From the NCBI GenBank assembly GCA_963543835.1, contig CAUUCY010000039.1, positions 1 to 16,677 of the forward strand: a stretch of 16,677 nucleotides of DNA, given 5' to 3'. The notes beneath the pieces are model-generated. The model saw only the letters and a program-made list of their open reading frames with translations. It was not told the origin of the DNA and searched no databases. Below, one piece after another: positions 1 to 7,539 of the stretch (positions are counted from its first letter, which is position 1; every line of letters starts with the position of its first letter). The DNA is from Cryptobacteroides sp963543835 (GTDB lineage: Bacteria > Bacteroidota > Bacteroidia > Bacteroidales > UBA932). A program made the position numbers and the translations under genes.

Positions 1-9
1 CCTTACTGG

Positions 10-94
10 AACTGATTTTATTTATAAAGTCTTGGTGGCAGCAGGGTCTGCAAAGCTCGGCTGCCCCTCGCAGAACTGATATTTATAAAATCTC
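10..94. repeat. pair of short direct repeats at left edge
   Basis: A block starting AACTGAT followed by ATTTATAAA and TCT occurs at 10-32 and again at 74-93. The first copy has three extra T residues and G in place of A after ATTTATAAA. The roughly 40 nt between the copies can form a GC-rich stem (GGCAGC 37-42 with GCTGCC 60-65), and the second copy is followed directly by a terminator hairpin. This looks like a duplicated 3' untranslated segment of a gene left of the window. No coding function is seen. Confidence 0.45.
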
Positions 95-95
95 A

Positions 96-129
96 GCCCT
101 CGGAAGTAATAACTCCCGGGGGCTTTTTT
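96..129 (+). terminator. rho-independent-type terminator
   Basis: GCCCTCGG (96-103) pairs over 8 bp, with one G-U, with CCGGGGGC (116-123) around a 12-nt loop. A run of six T residues follows (124-129). It would end rightward transcription entering from the left of the window, and it lies upstream of the promoter at 175, so it separates that unit from the nfnA operon. Confidence 0.55.
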
Positions 130-174
130 CTCGTCTCCCTGCGGAAATCTATTCGCTTTTTGTCGGGAAATGGT

Positions 175-182
175 TAAATTTG
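175..182 (+). promoter_or_regulatory. Bacteroidota -7 promoter box for the nfnA operon
   Basis: TAAATTTG matches the Bacteroidota -7 consensus TAnnTTTG. No -33 TTG box at good spacing is clear; TTTTTG at 157-162 is too close. Its position rules out the in-frame ATG at 170 as start and favours the ATG at 206, giving a leader of under 20 nt. Confidence 0.55.
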
Positions 183-205
183 CAGATTGCCAACAGAAGC
201 TGTGT

Positions 206-1060
206 ATGTTTATAATAAGAAAGAAAGAAATGCTGACGGAAAACACCTGCAGGATGCAGGTGGAGACGCCGAGGCTTGCCAAAGCGGCTCTTCCGGGGCA
301 GTTTCTGATAGTTCGCACAGATGAGAAAGGAGAACGCATCCCCTTGACCATAAGCGACTCTGATGCGGAGAATGGCACGGTTACAATAGTCACGCAGAAG
401 ATAGGTGCCTCTTCGACAGATATTCTTTCACTTGAAGAGGGAGACTCTTTTGCGGATGTCGTGGGGCCTCTCGGCATGCCTTCCGATTTTCTGAACATGT
501 CGGCGGAGGAGCTGAAAAACAGCCGTTATGTCTTCCTGGCTGGCGGTCTGGGCACAGCACCCGTGTACCCTCAGGCAAAATGGCTGCACGAGCACGGGGC
601 AAAGGTGGATGTCATTATAGGAGCCAAAAACAAGGGTCTGATAATCTATAAAGAAGAAATGTCCCGCGTATGCGACAATCTTCATATATGCACCGACGAT
701 GGAAGCGAAGGTTTCAAAGGGCTCGTAACGGCAAAACTTGAAGAACTTGCGGGCAAGGGGGAGAAATATACTCAGGCAGTCGCCATAGGTCCTATGATAA
801 TGATGAAATTTGCGAGTATTACCGCCCGCAAGCTCAGCATTCCTATAATTGTCAGCCTCAACACCCTTATGGTGGACGGCACCGGCATGTGCGGGGCATG
901 CCGCGTCACAGTGGGGGGCAAAACTCGCTTTGCCTGTGTTGAAGGTCCTGAATTTGACGGCTGGGAAGTGGATTTTGACGAGGCTTTGAGACGTCAGAGA
1001 CAATACACCGCCGAGGAAAAAGAAGAAATGGAACATCACGTTTGCAATTTGGGGAGATAG
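206..1060 (+). CDS. nfnA: NfnA-type FAD/NAD-binding [2Fe-2S] subunit (sulfide dehydrogenase/PyrK-like)
   Basis: This 284-residue protein matches the small subunit of NADH-dependent reduced ferredoxin:NADP+ oxidoreductase. In characterised members that flavin enzyme couples NADH, ferredoxin and NADP+ by electron bifurcation in the cytoplasm. The N-terminal part is a ferredoxin-reductase FAD domain with a PGQF motif near residue 31 and RIPLTIS further on. An NAD-binding domain with VFLAGGLGTAPVYP follows. The C-terminal tail carries D224, C229, C232 and C244, the Asp-plus-three-Cys set reported for the NfnA [2Fe-2S] cluster. I chose ATG 206 because MFIIRKKEM aligns with the usual family start and because ATG 170 lies upstream of the promoter box. 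The partner gene follows 3 nt downstream, which supports the Nfn assignment over dihydroorotate dehydrogenase PyrK. Only experiment could show which electron carriers it uses. Confidence 0.88.
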   Translation: MFIIRKKEMLTENTCRMQVETPRLAKAALPGQFLIVRTDEKGERIPLTISDSDAENGTVTIVTQKIGASSTDILSLEEGDSFADVVGPLGMPSDFLNMSAEELKNSRYVFLAGGLGTAPVYPQAKWLHEHGAKVDVIIGAKNKGLIIYKEEMSRVCDNLHICTDDGSEGFKGLVTAKLEELAGKGEKYTQAVAIGPMIMMKFASITARKLSIPIIVSLNTLMVDGTGMCGACRVTVGGKTRFACVEGPEFDGWEVDFDEALRRQRQYTAEEKEEMEHHVCNLGR

Positions 1061-1063
1061 GAA

Positions 1064-2446
1064 ATGGGAAGAATACCGAGAGTCGCAGCTCCTGAGCAGG
1101 ATGCAAAAGTGCGGGCGCATAATTTTGAGGAAGTGTGTCTGGGCTATGACATGAATCTGGCGGTGCTCGAAGCCGGCAGATGCCTGCATTGCAAGAATCC
1201 CCGTTGTGTCGGCGCATGCCCCGTGAACATCAAAATTCCGGATTTTATTGCCGCGCTCAAAGACGGAAGAGTGAGAGAGGCGGCTGAAATCATCGCTCTG
1301 GACTCCTCGCTTCCTGCAATATGCGGCCGCGTGTGTCCGCAGGAAACGCAGTGCGAGGGCAGTTGCATAGTCGGACTCAAGGGCGAGCCCGTTGCCATAG
1401 GAAAACTGGAGCGTTTCGTTGCCGACTGGACGCGCGAGAATGGAGGCATAAAGGTGCATGCAGCCCCCCGGAACGGGAGAAAAGTTGCCGTTGTCGGCAG
1501 CGGACCGGCAGGACTTGCCTGCGCTTCGGATCTTGCAAAGCTCGGCTATGAAGTGACGATTTTCGAGGCGCTGCACAAGGCGGGCGGAGTTCTCTCCTAC
1601 GGCATACCAGAGTTCCGTCTGCCGAAAGAAAGCGTGCTCAAGGCAGAGCTTGATTCCGTCCTCCGACTCGGTGTGAAACTCGAAACGGATGTCTTTGTGG
1701 GGCGTACGGTAACGATAGACTCCCTGATGGATGACGAAGGCTTTGAAGCTGTTTTCATAGCTTCGGGGGCCGGACTCCCGCGCTTTATGGGAATACCCGG
1801 GGAAAATCTCAACGGAGTATATTCCGCCAATGAGTTTCTCACCAGAAGCAATCTTATGCAGGCATTCAGGGCAGACTACATGACCCCTATACACGCGGGC
1901 GCGAAATGCGTCGTTGTCGGCGGTGGCAACGTGGCGATGGATGCTGCCCGTACGGCGTTGAGATTAGGTGCCGCCACCACCATAGTTTACCGCCGTACGG
2001 AGGTGGAGCTGCCGGCACGCAGGGAAGAAGTCCACCACGCAAAAGAAGAGGTCATAGAATTTCTCATGCTGTCCAATCCCGTCGAAATATTGGGGGACGA
2101 GAACGGCAATGTGCGTTCCGTGCGTTGCATAAGAATGGAACTGGGAGAGCCTGACTCCTCGGGACGCCGCAGCCCTGTCGCGATCCCCGGCTCGGAATTT
2201 GAGGTCGAGACGGAGACCGTTATAATGGCGCTCGGAACGGTCCCAAATCCTCTTATCGCCCGCACTACAAAAGGTCTTGAAACCTCCGGACGCGGCTGCA
2301 TCCGGGCAGACGGGCAGGGGCAGACCACACGCGAGGGCGTATTTGCCGGAGGCGATGTCGTGACAGGCGCAGCCACGGTCATCCTCGCCATGGGCGCAGG
2401 CCGCAAGGCCGCCGCCGCAATTGACGAATATCTTAAAAACAAATAA
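1064..2446 (+). CDS. nfnB: NfnB / GltD-like NADPH-dependent flavoprotein with two [4Fe-4S] clusters
   Basis: This 460-residue protein belongs to the family often annotated as homotetrameric NADPH-dependent glutamate synthase (gltA) and shown in some bacteria to be the NfnAB large subunit. Eight N-terminal cysteines (C40, C43, C48, C52, C87, C91, C97, C101) fit two [4Fe-4S] clusters. An FAD-binding GSGPAG motif lies near residue 146 and a second dinucleotide fold (VVVGGGNVAMDAA) near residue 285, followed by VYRR, typical of an NADP(H) site. The C-terminal GVFAGGDVVTGAATV is the conserved FAD-binding end. There is no glutaminase or FMN-binding large-subunit domain, so glutamate synthesis by this protein alone is unlikely. 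Its position 3 nt after nfnA points to a two-subunit redox enzyme. Length is normal for the family. Confidence 0.88.
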   Translation: MGRIPRVAAPEQDAKVRAHNFEEVCLGYDMNLAVLEAGRCLHCKNPRCVGACPVNIKIPDFIAALKDGRVREAAEIIALDSSLPAICGRVCPQETQCEGSCIVGLKGEPVAIGKLERFVADWTRENGGIKVHAAPRNGRKVAVVGSGPAGLACASDLAKLGYEVTIFEALHKAGGVLSYGIPEFRLPKESVLKAELDSVLRLGVKLETDVFVGRTVTIDSLMDDEGFEAVFIASGAGLPRFMGIPGENLNGVYSANEFLTRSNLMQAFRADYMTPIHAGAKCVVVGGGNVAMDAARTALRLGAATTIVYRRTEVELPARREEVHHAKEEVIEFLMLSNPVEILGDENGNVRSVRCIRMELGEPDSSGRRSPVAIPGSEFEVETETVIMALGTVPNPLIARTTKGLETSGRGCIRADGQGQTTREGVFAGGDVVTGAATVILAMGAGRKAAAAIDEYLKNK

Positions 2447-2449
2447 TTT

Positions 2450-3340
2450 ATGCAGGAAAATCATAACAAGACATTGAGCGCAGAACTGAAAGCGAAACTT
2501 TCCGGAATAAAACACCTCGCCCTCGATATGGACGGTACGATTTATATGGGCAATACACTTTTTCCGTTCACTCTCGATTTCCTGAAAGAAATGAAAGATG
2601 CAGGCATAAGCTATTCTTTCCTCACAAACAATCCCACGAAATCTGTCGCCGACTATATAAAAAAACTCGAAGCCTTGGGCATCAGGGCAGACGTGGAGAA
2701 TATGTACACGACTTCCCTCGCCGCAATAGATTATATCAAAAAACATTATCCGGAAGCGCACCGGCTCTATCTGCTCGGCACCCCGAGTATGATAAGCCAA
2801 TTCGAGAAAGCGGGATACGTGGCGACTGCGGACGATCCTGACGATGTGCCGGATGCAGTTGTGGTCGCGTTCGACACCACCCTTGTCTATTCCAAACTCT
2901 GCCGCGCGGCATGGTGGATTTCCCATGAGAATATCCCCTACATTGCGACAAATCCCGACAGGGTGTGCCCCACCGATCGGAAAATAATACTTCCCGACTG
3001 CGCTTCAATTTGCGCCTGCCTTGCCACCGCGACGGGACGCAAGCCCGACATAGTGCTCGGCAAGCCCGACCCTAATATGATATACGGCATACTCGACCGC
3101 CTCAGTCTGAAAGCGGAGGAGCTGGCAATGGTAGGCGACAGGATATACACGGACACGGCGACCGCCCACAATGCGGGAGCATTCGGAGTCCTGGTGCTCT
3201 CCGGCGAGACAACAATTGAACTTGCGGATAAAGTGGCTGCGGACGCACGCAATAATCCCGCTCCCGAGTTCTTCCCTCCGGACCTTATAGTGCGCGACAT
3301 AAAGGAACTCGGGGAACTGATAATGGAATCAAAAAAATAG
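2450..3340 (+). CDS. HAD-IIA family phosphatase (NagD/AraL-like)
   Basis: The 296-residue product is a cytoplasmic haloacid dehalogenase-type phosphatase. Motif I is DMDGT with nucleophile D26 and acid/base D28. Motif II is FLTNNP around T59. The motif III lysine is in LGKPDP near residue 204, and motif IV is VGDRIYTDTATA near residue 227. The cap lies between motifs II and III, as in class IIA enzymes such as NagD, AraL and 4-nitrophenyl phosphatases. About 20 extra residues precede the domain. Substrates in this family are small sugar or nucleotide phosphates and cannot be told from sequence. The gene starts 3 nt after nfnB and ends 4 nt before a lipoprotein gene, so it is almost certainly in the operon. 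Confidence 0.85.
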   Translation: MQENHNKTLSAELKAKLSGIKHLALDMDGTIYMGNTLFPFTLDFLKEMKDAGISYSFLTNNPTKSVADYIKKLEALGIRADVENMYTTSLAAIDYIKKHYPEAHRLYLLGTPSMISQFEKAGYVATADDPDDVPDAVVVAFDTTLVYSKLCRAAWWISHENIPYIATNPDRVCPTDRKIILPDCASICACLATATGRKPDIVLGKPDPNMIYGILDRLSLKAEELAMVGDRIYTDTATAHNAGAFGVLVLSGETTIELADKVAADARNNPAPEFFPPDLIVRDIKELGELIMESKK

Positions 3341-3344
3341 TCCG

Positions 3345-4409
3345 ATGAAAAATATCATACATTTTGCACTTGCATTTATGTTCGCATTTGCGGGTTGCGC
3401 AGCTCCCGCAAGGCTCTCGCAGACGGAAATTGAAAACCTTCCGCGTAAAATTCATGTCGGAGGGCAGCAGATGCACGTCCAGGGCATAGCACTGGACCGC
3501 TCGAAGGGCTTTCTGTACCTGTCCTTTACCAACAGATTCTTGAAAACCGACCTTGAGGGCAATATCCTCGCCTCGATAGACCGCATTCAGGGTCACCTCG
3601 GTGCGATGACTCTCAGCCCAATAGACGGGCGTGTGTACGCTTCTCTCGAGTGCAAGGACGATGAAATAGGCTCCGACATTGCCAGGAAGATGAATGTAAA
3701 CACCGTATCTTCGGGGGGCTCGCATTTCTATATTGCCATTATCGATGTGGATAAGCTCGATCGTATGGGGATGGACCCCGAAAAGGATAAAATAATGTGG
3801 ACGGTGAATATAGCGGAGGCTGCGCAGGATTACAATGCTCCGGGACACCGCTACGGCTGCTCCGGCATAGACGGAATCACTTTCGCACCCAAGCGCGGAC
3901 GCCGTGACGGGAAAATGTACCTCTATGTGGCGTACGGCATCTACGGAGATGTCAGACGCGACGATAACGACAATCAGGTCATCCTGTGCTACGATCCTGT
4001 CAAATTTGCGAAATATGAGACTGCGGTAGTCTTCGGAGACCTTCACGACAAAGGTCCGGAAAAACCTCTTGCAAAATATTTCATCCCCACGGGAAATACA
4101 AACTGGGGTGTGCAGAATATGGCATGGGACCCTCACACCGGATATATGTTCATGGCTGTATATAAAGGCAAAAAGACGAAATTTCCGAATTATAACCTTT
4201 TTGCATTGGATTGGTCGGAGAAAGCTCCGAAAGAAATCAAAGGATGGCATTTCAAATGGGGCTCCACAGGTCTTTGCCCTATCGCGGACGGCTATTGGCT
4301 CATCTCCGAGAATGCCAAAGACAAGATAAGCAAGGAGGAGTCCTGCACCGCGCGCCTTTACAAGTTTGAGGGCATGGACTCGAAAGTGCCTTTCGGTGCG
4401 GTGAAATAA
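3345..4409 (+). CDS. unrecognised lipoprotein, possibly beta-propeller-like
   Basis: I do not recognise this 354-residue protein. It starts with a lysine, a hydrophobic stretch and FAGC, giving a probable lipoprotein signal with the lipidated Cys at 18. Phe at -3 is not ideal for the lipobox. The mature part has repeated strand-turn units such as GIALDRSKGFLYLSF and MTLSPIDGRVYASLE, later GITFAPKRG and MAWDPHTGYMFMAVY. These resemble blades of SMP-30 or NHL-type beta-propellers; that is a fold guess, not a family match. No catalytic motif is evident. It is expected in the cell envelope, facing the periplasm or outside. It sits 4 nt after the HAD gene and 9 nt before the nucleoside kinase gene, an odd place for an envelope protein among cytoplasmic enzymes. 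Confidence 0.75.
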   Translation: MKNIIHFALAFMFAFAGCAAPARLSQTEIENLPRKIHVGGQQMHVQGIALDRSKGFLYLSFTNRFLKTDLEGNILASIDRIQGHLGAMTLSPIDGRVYASLECKDDEIGSDIARKMNVNTVSSGGSHFYIAIIDVDKLDRMGMDPEKDKIMWTVNIAEAAQDYNAPGHRYGCSGIDGITFAPKRGRRDGKMYLYVAYGIYGDVRRDDNDNQVILCYDPVKFAKYETAVVFGDLHDKGPEKPLAKYFIPTGNTNWGVQNMAWDPHTGYMFMAVYKGKKTKFPNYNLFALDWSEKAPKEIKGWHFKWGSTGLCPIADGYWLISENAKDKISKEESCTARLYKFEGMDSKVPFGAVK

Positions 4410-4418
4410 ATCAAGATT

Positions 4419-5414
4419 ATGACAAAAATAGAAGCAGCAAGACAGGAATATGTAGATTGGTGCCACGCCATAGGGATAGATTCCTTGCAAAAGGTCAATG
4501 AAATCCTCGAAGCCGGAGATGCCGTGGACCTTATAAACCTTTGTGAAGCGCGCCAGGAGCGTAAATATGCAGCTCTGGCAGACCAGATTTTCTGGAACAG
4601 GCGCAGGAGCAAAATAGTGATGATGTCCGGCCCGTCTTCGAGCGGCAAGACAAGCTCCGCCCTGCGTATAGCCCAGCAATGCCGTGTGCTCGGGCTGAAT
4701 CCCAAGGTTATAGAACTCGATAATTATTTCGTGGAGAGGGACAAGACTCCGCTTGACGAAAACGGCGAGAAAGACTATGAATCCCTTGCCGCAATGAATA
4801 TAGAACTTCTCGGAGACAATCTCAATGCCCTGCTTGCAGGAGAGGAAGTGATTATCCCGAAATTCGATTTTATCAAAGGCAGGACTGTCTTCGACGGGAA
4901 GCGCAGCATGAAGCTTGAGAAAAACGATATACTTTTTATGGAGGGCATACATGCCCTGAATCCCGCCCTCACCCCGTCGGTGGAGCGTTCCAAAATATTC
5001 AATATTTATATTTCCGCCCTTTCTTCCCTTCCCGGGGGAGAGAAAGAACACAATTCCACCACCGACAAGCGTCTTTTGAGAAGAATTGTACGCGACAGCC
5101 GCACGAGGGGCATTTCCGCGGAGGACAATATAATGCGGTGGCCGCAGGTGAGAAGAGGGGAGACCCTCAATATCTTCCCTTTCGAGAAAAATGCCGACAT
5201 AGTCTTCAACTCCTCCACCTTGTATGACGTGCCTCTGCTGAAATACTATGCAGAACCGCTTCTGTACGGAATAAGCGAGGCGTCTCCCGCTTATGGGAAG
5301 GCGCAGGAACTGCTCGCTTTCCTCGAAAGCTCGAGGGCTCTCAAGCCTTCGGAAATTGCGGCGATACCTCCCACCTCCATTATGAGGGAATTTATAGGCG
5401 GACAAAGGCTTTAG
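4419..5414 (+). CDS. uridine kinase-like nucleoside kinase lacking the N-terminal domains
   Basis: The product (331 residues) matches the kinase half of the Bacteroidota nucleoside kinase family, cytoplasmic P-loop enzymes related to uridine kinase and phosphoribulokinase. The Walker A loop is GPSSSGKTS at 71-79. Further family signatures are ELDNYFVERDKTPLDENG, FMEGIHALNP, TTDKRLLRRIVRD and the C-terminal IPPTSIMREFIGG. Typical relatives are about 550 residues, with an N-terminal TGS/threonyl-tRNA-synthetase-like region of some 220 residues. Here the protein begins at the linker just before the kinase, and the DNA upstream belongs to the lipoprotein gene. It is therefore a natural kinase-only version, not an annotation error. 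It ends 3 nt before rsgA. The nucleoside substrate is unknown. Confidence 0.83.
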   Translation: MTKIEAARQEYVDWCHAIGIDSLQKVNEILEAGDAVDLINLCEARQERKYAALADQIFWNRRRSKIVMMSGPSSSGKTSSALRIAQQCRVLGLNPKVIELDNYFVERDKTPLDENGEKDYESLAAMNIELLGDNLNALLAGEEVIIPKFDFIKGRTVFDGKRSMKLEKNDILFMEGIHALNPALTPSVERSKIFNIYISALSSLPGGEKEHNSTTDKRLLRRIVRDSRTRGISAEDNIMRWPQVRRGETLNIFPFEKNADIVFNSSTLYDVPLLKYYAEPLLYGISEASPAYGKAQELLAFLESSRALKPSEIAAIPPTSIMREFIGGQRL

Positions 5415-5417
5415 ATT

Positions 5418-6362
5418 ATGTATTCGGGCGAAGCTGTAATTGTAAAGAACACCGGAAGCCACTATCTGCTGGACTCTCTCGATGGCGAATGGAAGCCTTT
5501 CCCTGCCATTCTCAGGGGTAAAGTCCGGCTGAAGGGCAGCAATTCCACCAATCCTGTGGCGGTAGGGGACCGCGTGCTGTTTGAAAGCTCTCGGGAACCG
5601 TCCGAGCAGCATCCCGCCGCGATTACCAAGGTGCTTGAAAGGCGCAATTATATTATCCGCAAATCCACAAATCTTTCCCGACAGTCCCACATTATCGCCG
5701 CCAATCTCGACAGGGCGTGCATAGTCGTGAGTCTAATGTTTCCGGAACTGAAACTGCCTTTTCTCGACCGTCTCCTTGTGACCTGCGAGGTATATAACGT
5801 GCCTCCGGTGATAATCCTCAACAAAGTGGACATGTACAGGGAATCTGTACAGGAAAACATAGACACTTTCCGCTCCGTTTATGAAAGTGCAGGCTATAGT
5901 GTGCTGGAAACTTCCGCTGTCACAGGCGAGGGCATAGACTCACTCAGAACGCTCTGCAAGGGTGGTGTGAGCCTGTTTTCAGGAGAATCCGGAGTAGGCA
6001 AATCCTCTCTTCTGAAAGCTATGGACCCTTCCGTCTCCCCCCGGGTGGGGGAGATTTCCCAGGCTCATCTCCGGGGCAGGCACACCACTACCTTTTATGA
6101 AATGTACAGACTCTCGTTCGGGGCTTATGTTGTGGATACTCCGGGGCTTCGGGGCTTCGGTCTGGTGGATGTCGCCCCCGAGGAAGTCGCCCTTTATTTC
6201 CCCGAAATGCTTCATCTTGCCGGGGAATGCCGTTTCACTCCCTGCACTCATACCCACGAACCGGGCTGCGCCGTAAAGGCGGCTGTCGATGAGGGAAAAA
6301 TTTGCGCAGAGCGATATAATTCCTATCTTGGAATGCTTGAAGAAGATAAAAAATTCAGATGA
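5418..6362 (+). CDS. rsgA: small ribosomal subunit biogenesis GTPase RsgA
   Basis: RsgA is a circularly permuted GTPase that helps mature the 30S ribosomal subunit in the cytoplasm. The order of motifs is diagnostic: an N-terminal OB-fold, then G4 NKVD (135-138), G5 TSAVTG (165-170), the Walker A loop GESGVGKSS (189-197), switch I GRHTTT (220-225) and G3 DTPG (240-243). The C-terminal zinc knuckle has C271, C276, H278 and C284. Length (314) is normal. It begins 3 nt after the nucleoside kinase gene, and its stop overlaps the next start in an ATGA arrangement, which suggests translational coupling. Confidence 0.96.
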   Translation: MYSGEAVIVKNTGSHYLLDSLDGEWKPFPAILRGKVRLKGSNSTNPVAVGDRVLFESSREPSEQHPAAITKVLERRNYIIRKSTNLSRQSHIIAANLDRACIVVSLMFPELKLPFLDRLLVTCEVYNVPPVIILNKVDMYRESVQENIDTFRSVYESAGYSVLETSAVTGEGIDSLRTLCKGGVSLFSGESGVGKSSLLKAMDPSVSPRVGEISQAHLRGRHTTTFYEMYRLSFGAYVVDTPGLRGFGLVDVAPEEVALYFPEMLHLAGECRFTPCTHTHEPGCAVKAAVDEGKICAERYNSYLGMLEEDKKFR

Positions 6363-7210
6363 TTATGTGGGTTTGGCTGGCTCTTGCTTCTTCTATAATA
6401 CTTGGTCTTTACGATGTCGCCAAGAAACAGGCTCTCAAACGTAACGGGGTGCCCGAGATACTCCTTTGCACTACAAGCCTGTCGGCTTTGTTCCTCTGCC
6501 CTTTTCTACACGCAGGACCGCTTCCCGACCATCTGAAACTCCTTTTCAAAGCCCTGCTGGTCTCTTCTTCGTGGATAAGCGGGCTTGCTGCGATGAAACT
6601 CCTTCCGCTCACCACGGTAAGTTCAATCAAGACCACGCGCCCTGTTTTCGTCCTGCTGTTTTCCATACTGATTTTCGGGGAAAAGCTTAATTTATGGCAA
6701 TGGAGCGGAAGTATAGTGGTCATTGCGGCCCTTCTCCTCTTGTCTCTCAGCAGTCGCAAGGAGGGCATACATTTCACCCGCAACAAAGGCATAGCGTATA
6801 TGGCTGTATCCGTTGTTACGGGAGTTGCGAGCGCTTTGTTCGACAAATATATAATGGTCTTTATGGAGCCGGTCTTCGTACAGAGCTGGAGTAATGTCTA
6901 TATTGCCGTGATACTCGCATTGACGGTTGTTTTCAAACGCCTCAGAGATGGAGCGGGCAGTGTGAAAATCACTCCTGACCCCATGCTCCTGCTGATAGCG
7001 CTGCTCATAACGGCGTCCGATTTCATCTACTTCTCCGCCCTTAAAGACAGCTCGGCGATGCTTTCCGTAGTCTCCATGATACGCAGGGCTTCGGTAATCG
7101 TCCCTTTCATTTTCGGCATCTTCCTTTTCCGCGAGAAGAACATACGCGACAAAGCGCTTATTATGCTTTTGATGCTCCTCGGCATAGCCTGCATAATCTT
7201 CGGCTCTTGA
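6359..7210 (+). CDS. EamA/DMT-superfamily membrane transporter
   Basis: This 283-residue protein is almost entirely hydrophobic, with about ten predicted membrane segments in two repeats of five, the layout of EamA-type drug/metabolite transporters. The repeat signature is seen in LPLTTVSSIKTTRPVFVLLF followed by FGEKL, and again near the end in SAMLSVVSMIRRASVIVPF followed by LFREKN. The conserved pattern places a Glu on the loop after helix 4 and after helix 9. It sits in the inner membrane and the substrate cannot be deduced. Translation starts inside the rsgA stop (4-nt overlap); an alternative in-frame Met is at 6365. It is the last gene of the operon, and no clear terminator hairpin follows. 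Confidence 0.88.
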   Translation: MIMWVWLALASSIILGLYDVAKKQALKRNGVPEILLCTTSLSALFLCPFLHAGPLPDHLKLLFKALLVSSSWISGLAAMKLLPLTTVSSIKTTRPVFVLLFSILIFGEKLNLWQWSGSIVVIAALLLLSLSSRKEGIHFTRNKGIAYMAVSVVTGVASALFDKYIMVFMEPVFVQSWSNVYIAVILALTVVFKRLRDGAGSVKITPDPMLLLIALLITASDFIYFSALKDSSAMLSVVSMIRRASVIVPFIFGIFLFREKNIRDKALIMLLMLLGIACIIFGS

Positions 7211-7473
7211 TTTCCACAGCTGTTGCCTTGCCTGAGATATTGACTCTGGCTCTTTTTTAGAGGCATCAGGCGTTTTAGAATCCGTTTCCCTGATATATGT
7301 TCATTGTGCGGTGCCGCTGCACGTCGGGTCGAGCGCTCCCTACCAGTAGAAGCCCCAAGTGCCGGCGCTTCAGTGTAAAAATTACCCCCTCTTAACAAAC
7401 GCAAATACCCCACTTGCGGGAGTTTTTGCGGCCGGAAAGCAAAAAAATGCACCTGAAAGAGGGAAATCGGAGA
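7211..7473. other. intergenic region between the nfn operon and the ATPase gene
   Basis: There is no convincing gene here. An imperfect hairpin (CGCAAATACCCC 7400-7411 against GGGAGTTTTTGCG 7418-7430, two mismatches) is visible but has no T-run after it. The in-frame extension of the following ATPase gene to an ATG at 7359 lies upstream of its promoter and is not supported. Confidence 0.4.
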
Positions 7474-7539
7474 AAAATTCTCGGTTATGGACGAAAAATA
7501 CTATATTTGCATTAAAATTTTCAGTTATGGACGAAAGAT
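7474..7539 (+). repeat. tandem near-copy of the ATPase start region (40-bp offset)
   Basis: Positions 7474-7499 and 7514-7539 match at 23 of 26 bases, including the core GTTATGGACGAAA. The second copy contains the ATPase start codon at 7527. The first copy carries a similar ATG at 7487 that is out of frame with the gene, and it lies upstream of the -7 box at 7502, so it is probably not transcribed from that promoter. The repeat brackets the promoter, so it is either a small tandem duplication or a pair of regulator sites. Confidence 0.6.
7502..7509 (+). promoter_or_regulatory. Bacteroidota -7 promoter box for the AAA ATPase gene
   Basis: TATATTTG, followed by C, is an exact TAnnTTTG match 17 nt before the ATG at 7527. 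It fixes the start of the ATPase gene and shows it is transcribed separately from the nfn operon. No good -33 TTG box is seen. Confidence 0.7.

Noticed and set aside
1..205. tRNA or riboswitch in the left leader
   Set aside because: The GC-rich stems do not form a cloverleaf and no conserved riboswitch core was seen; a terminator plus short repeats explains the structure better.
428..1894. 488-codon open frame on the minus strand
   Set aside because: It is antisense to nfnA and nfnB, whose cofactor motifs are clear; the minus-strand product has no domain-like character.
1964..2926. 320-codon open frame on the minus strand
   Set aside because: It is antisense to nfnB and the HAD gene, both with intact motifs.
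3285..5690. 801-codon open frame on the minus strand
   Set aside because: It runs antisense to four well-supported genes (the HAD phosphatase end, lipoprotein, nucleoside kinase and rsgA) and its translation is rich in His, Arg, Cys and Phe with no recognisable domain. It is a by-product of codon bias.
7400..7430. Imperfect hairpin as terminator of the EamA gene
   Set aside because: It is almost 200 nt after the stop, has two mismatches, and is not followed by a T-run on either strand.
7359..7526. N-terminal extension of the AAA ATPase to an upstream ATG
   Set aside because: The extension lies upstream of the TATATTTG box at 7502 and reads as low-complexity, non-domain sequence; family members start near MDERL.
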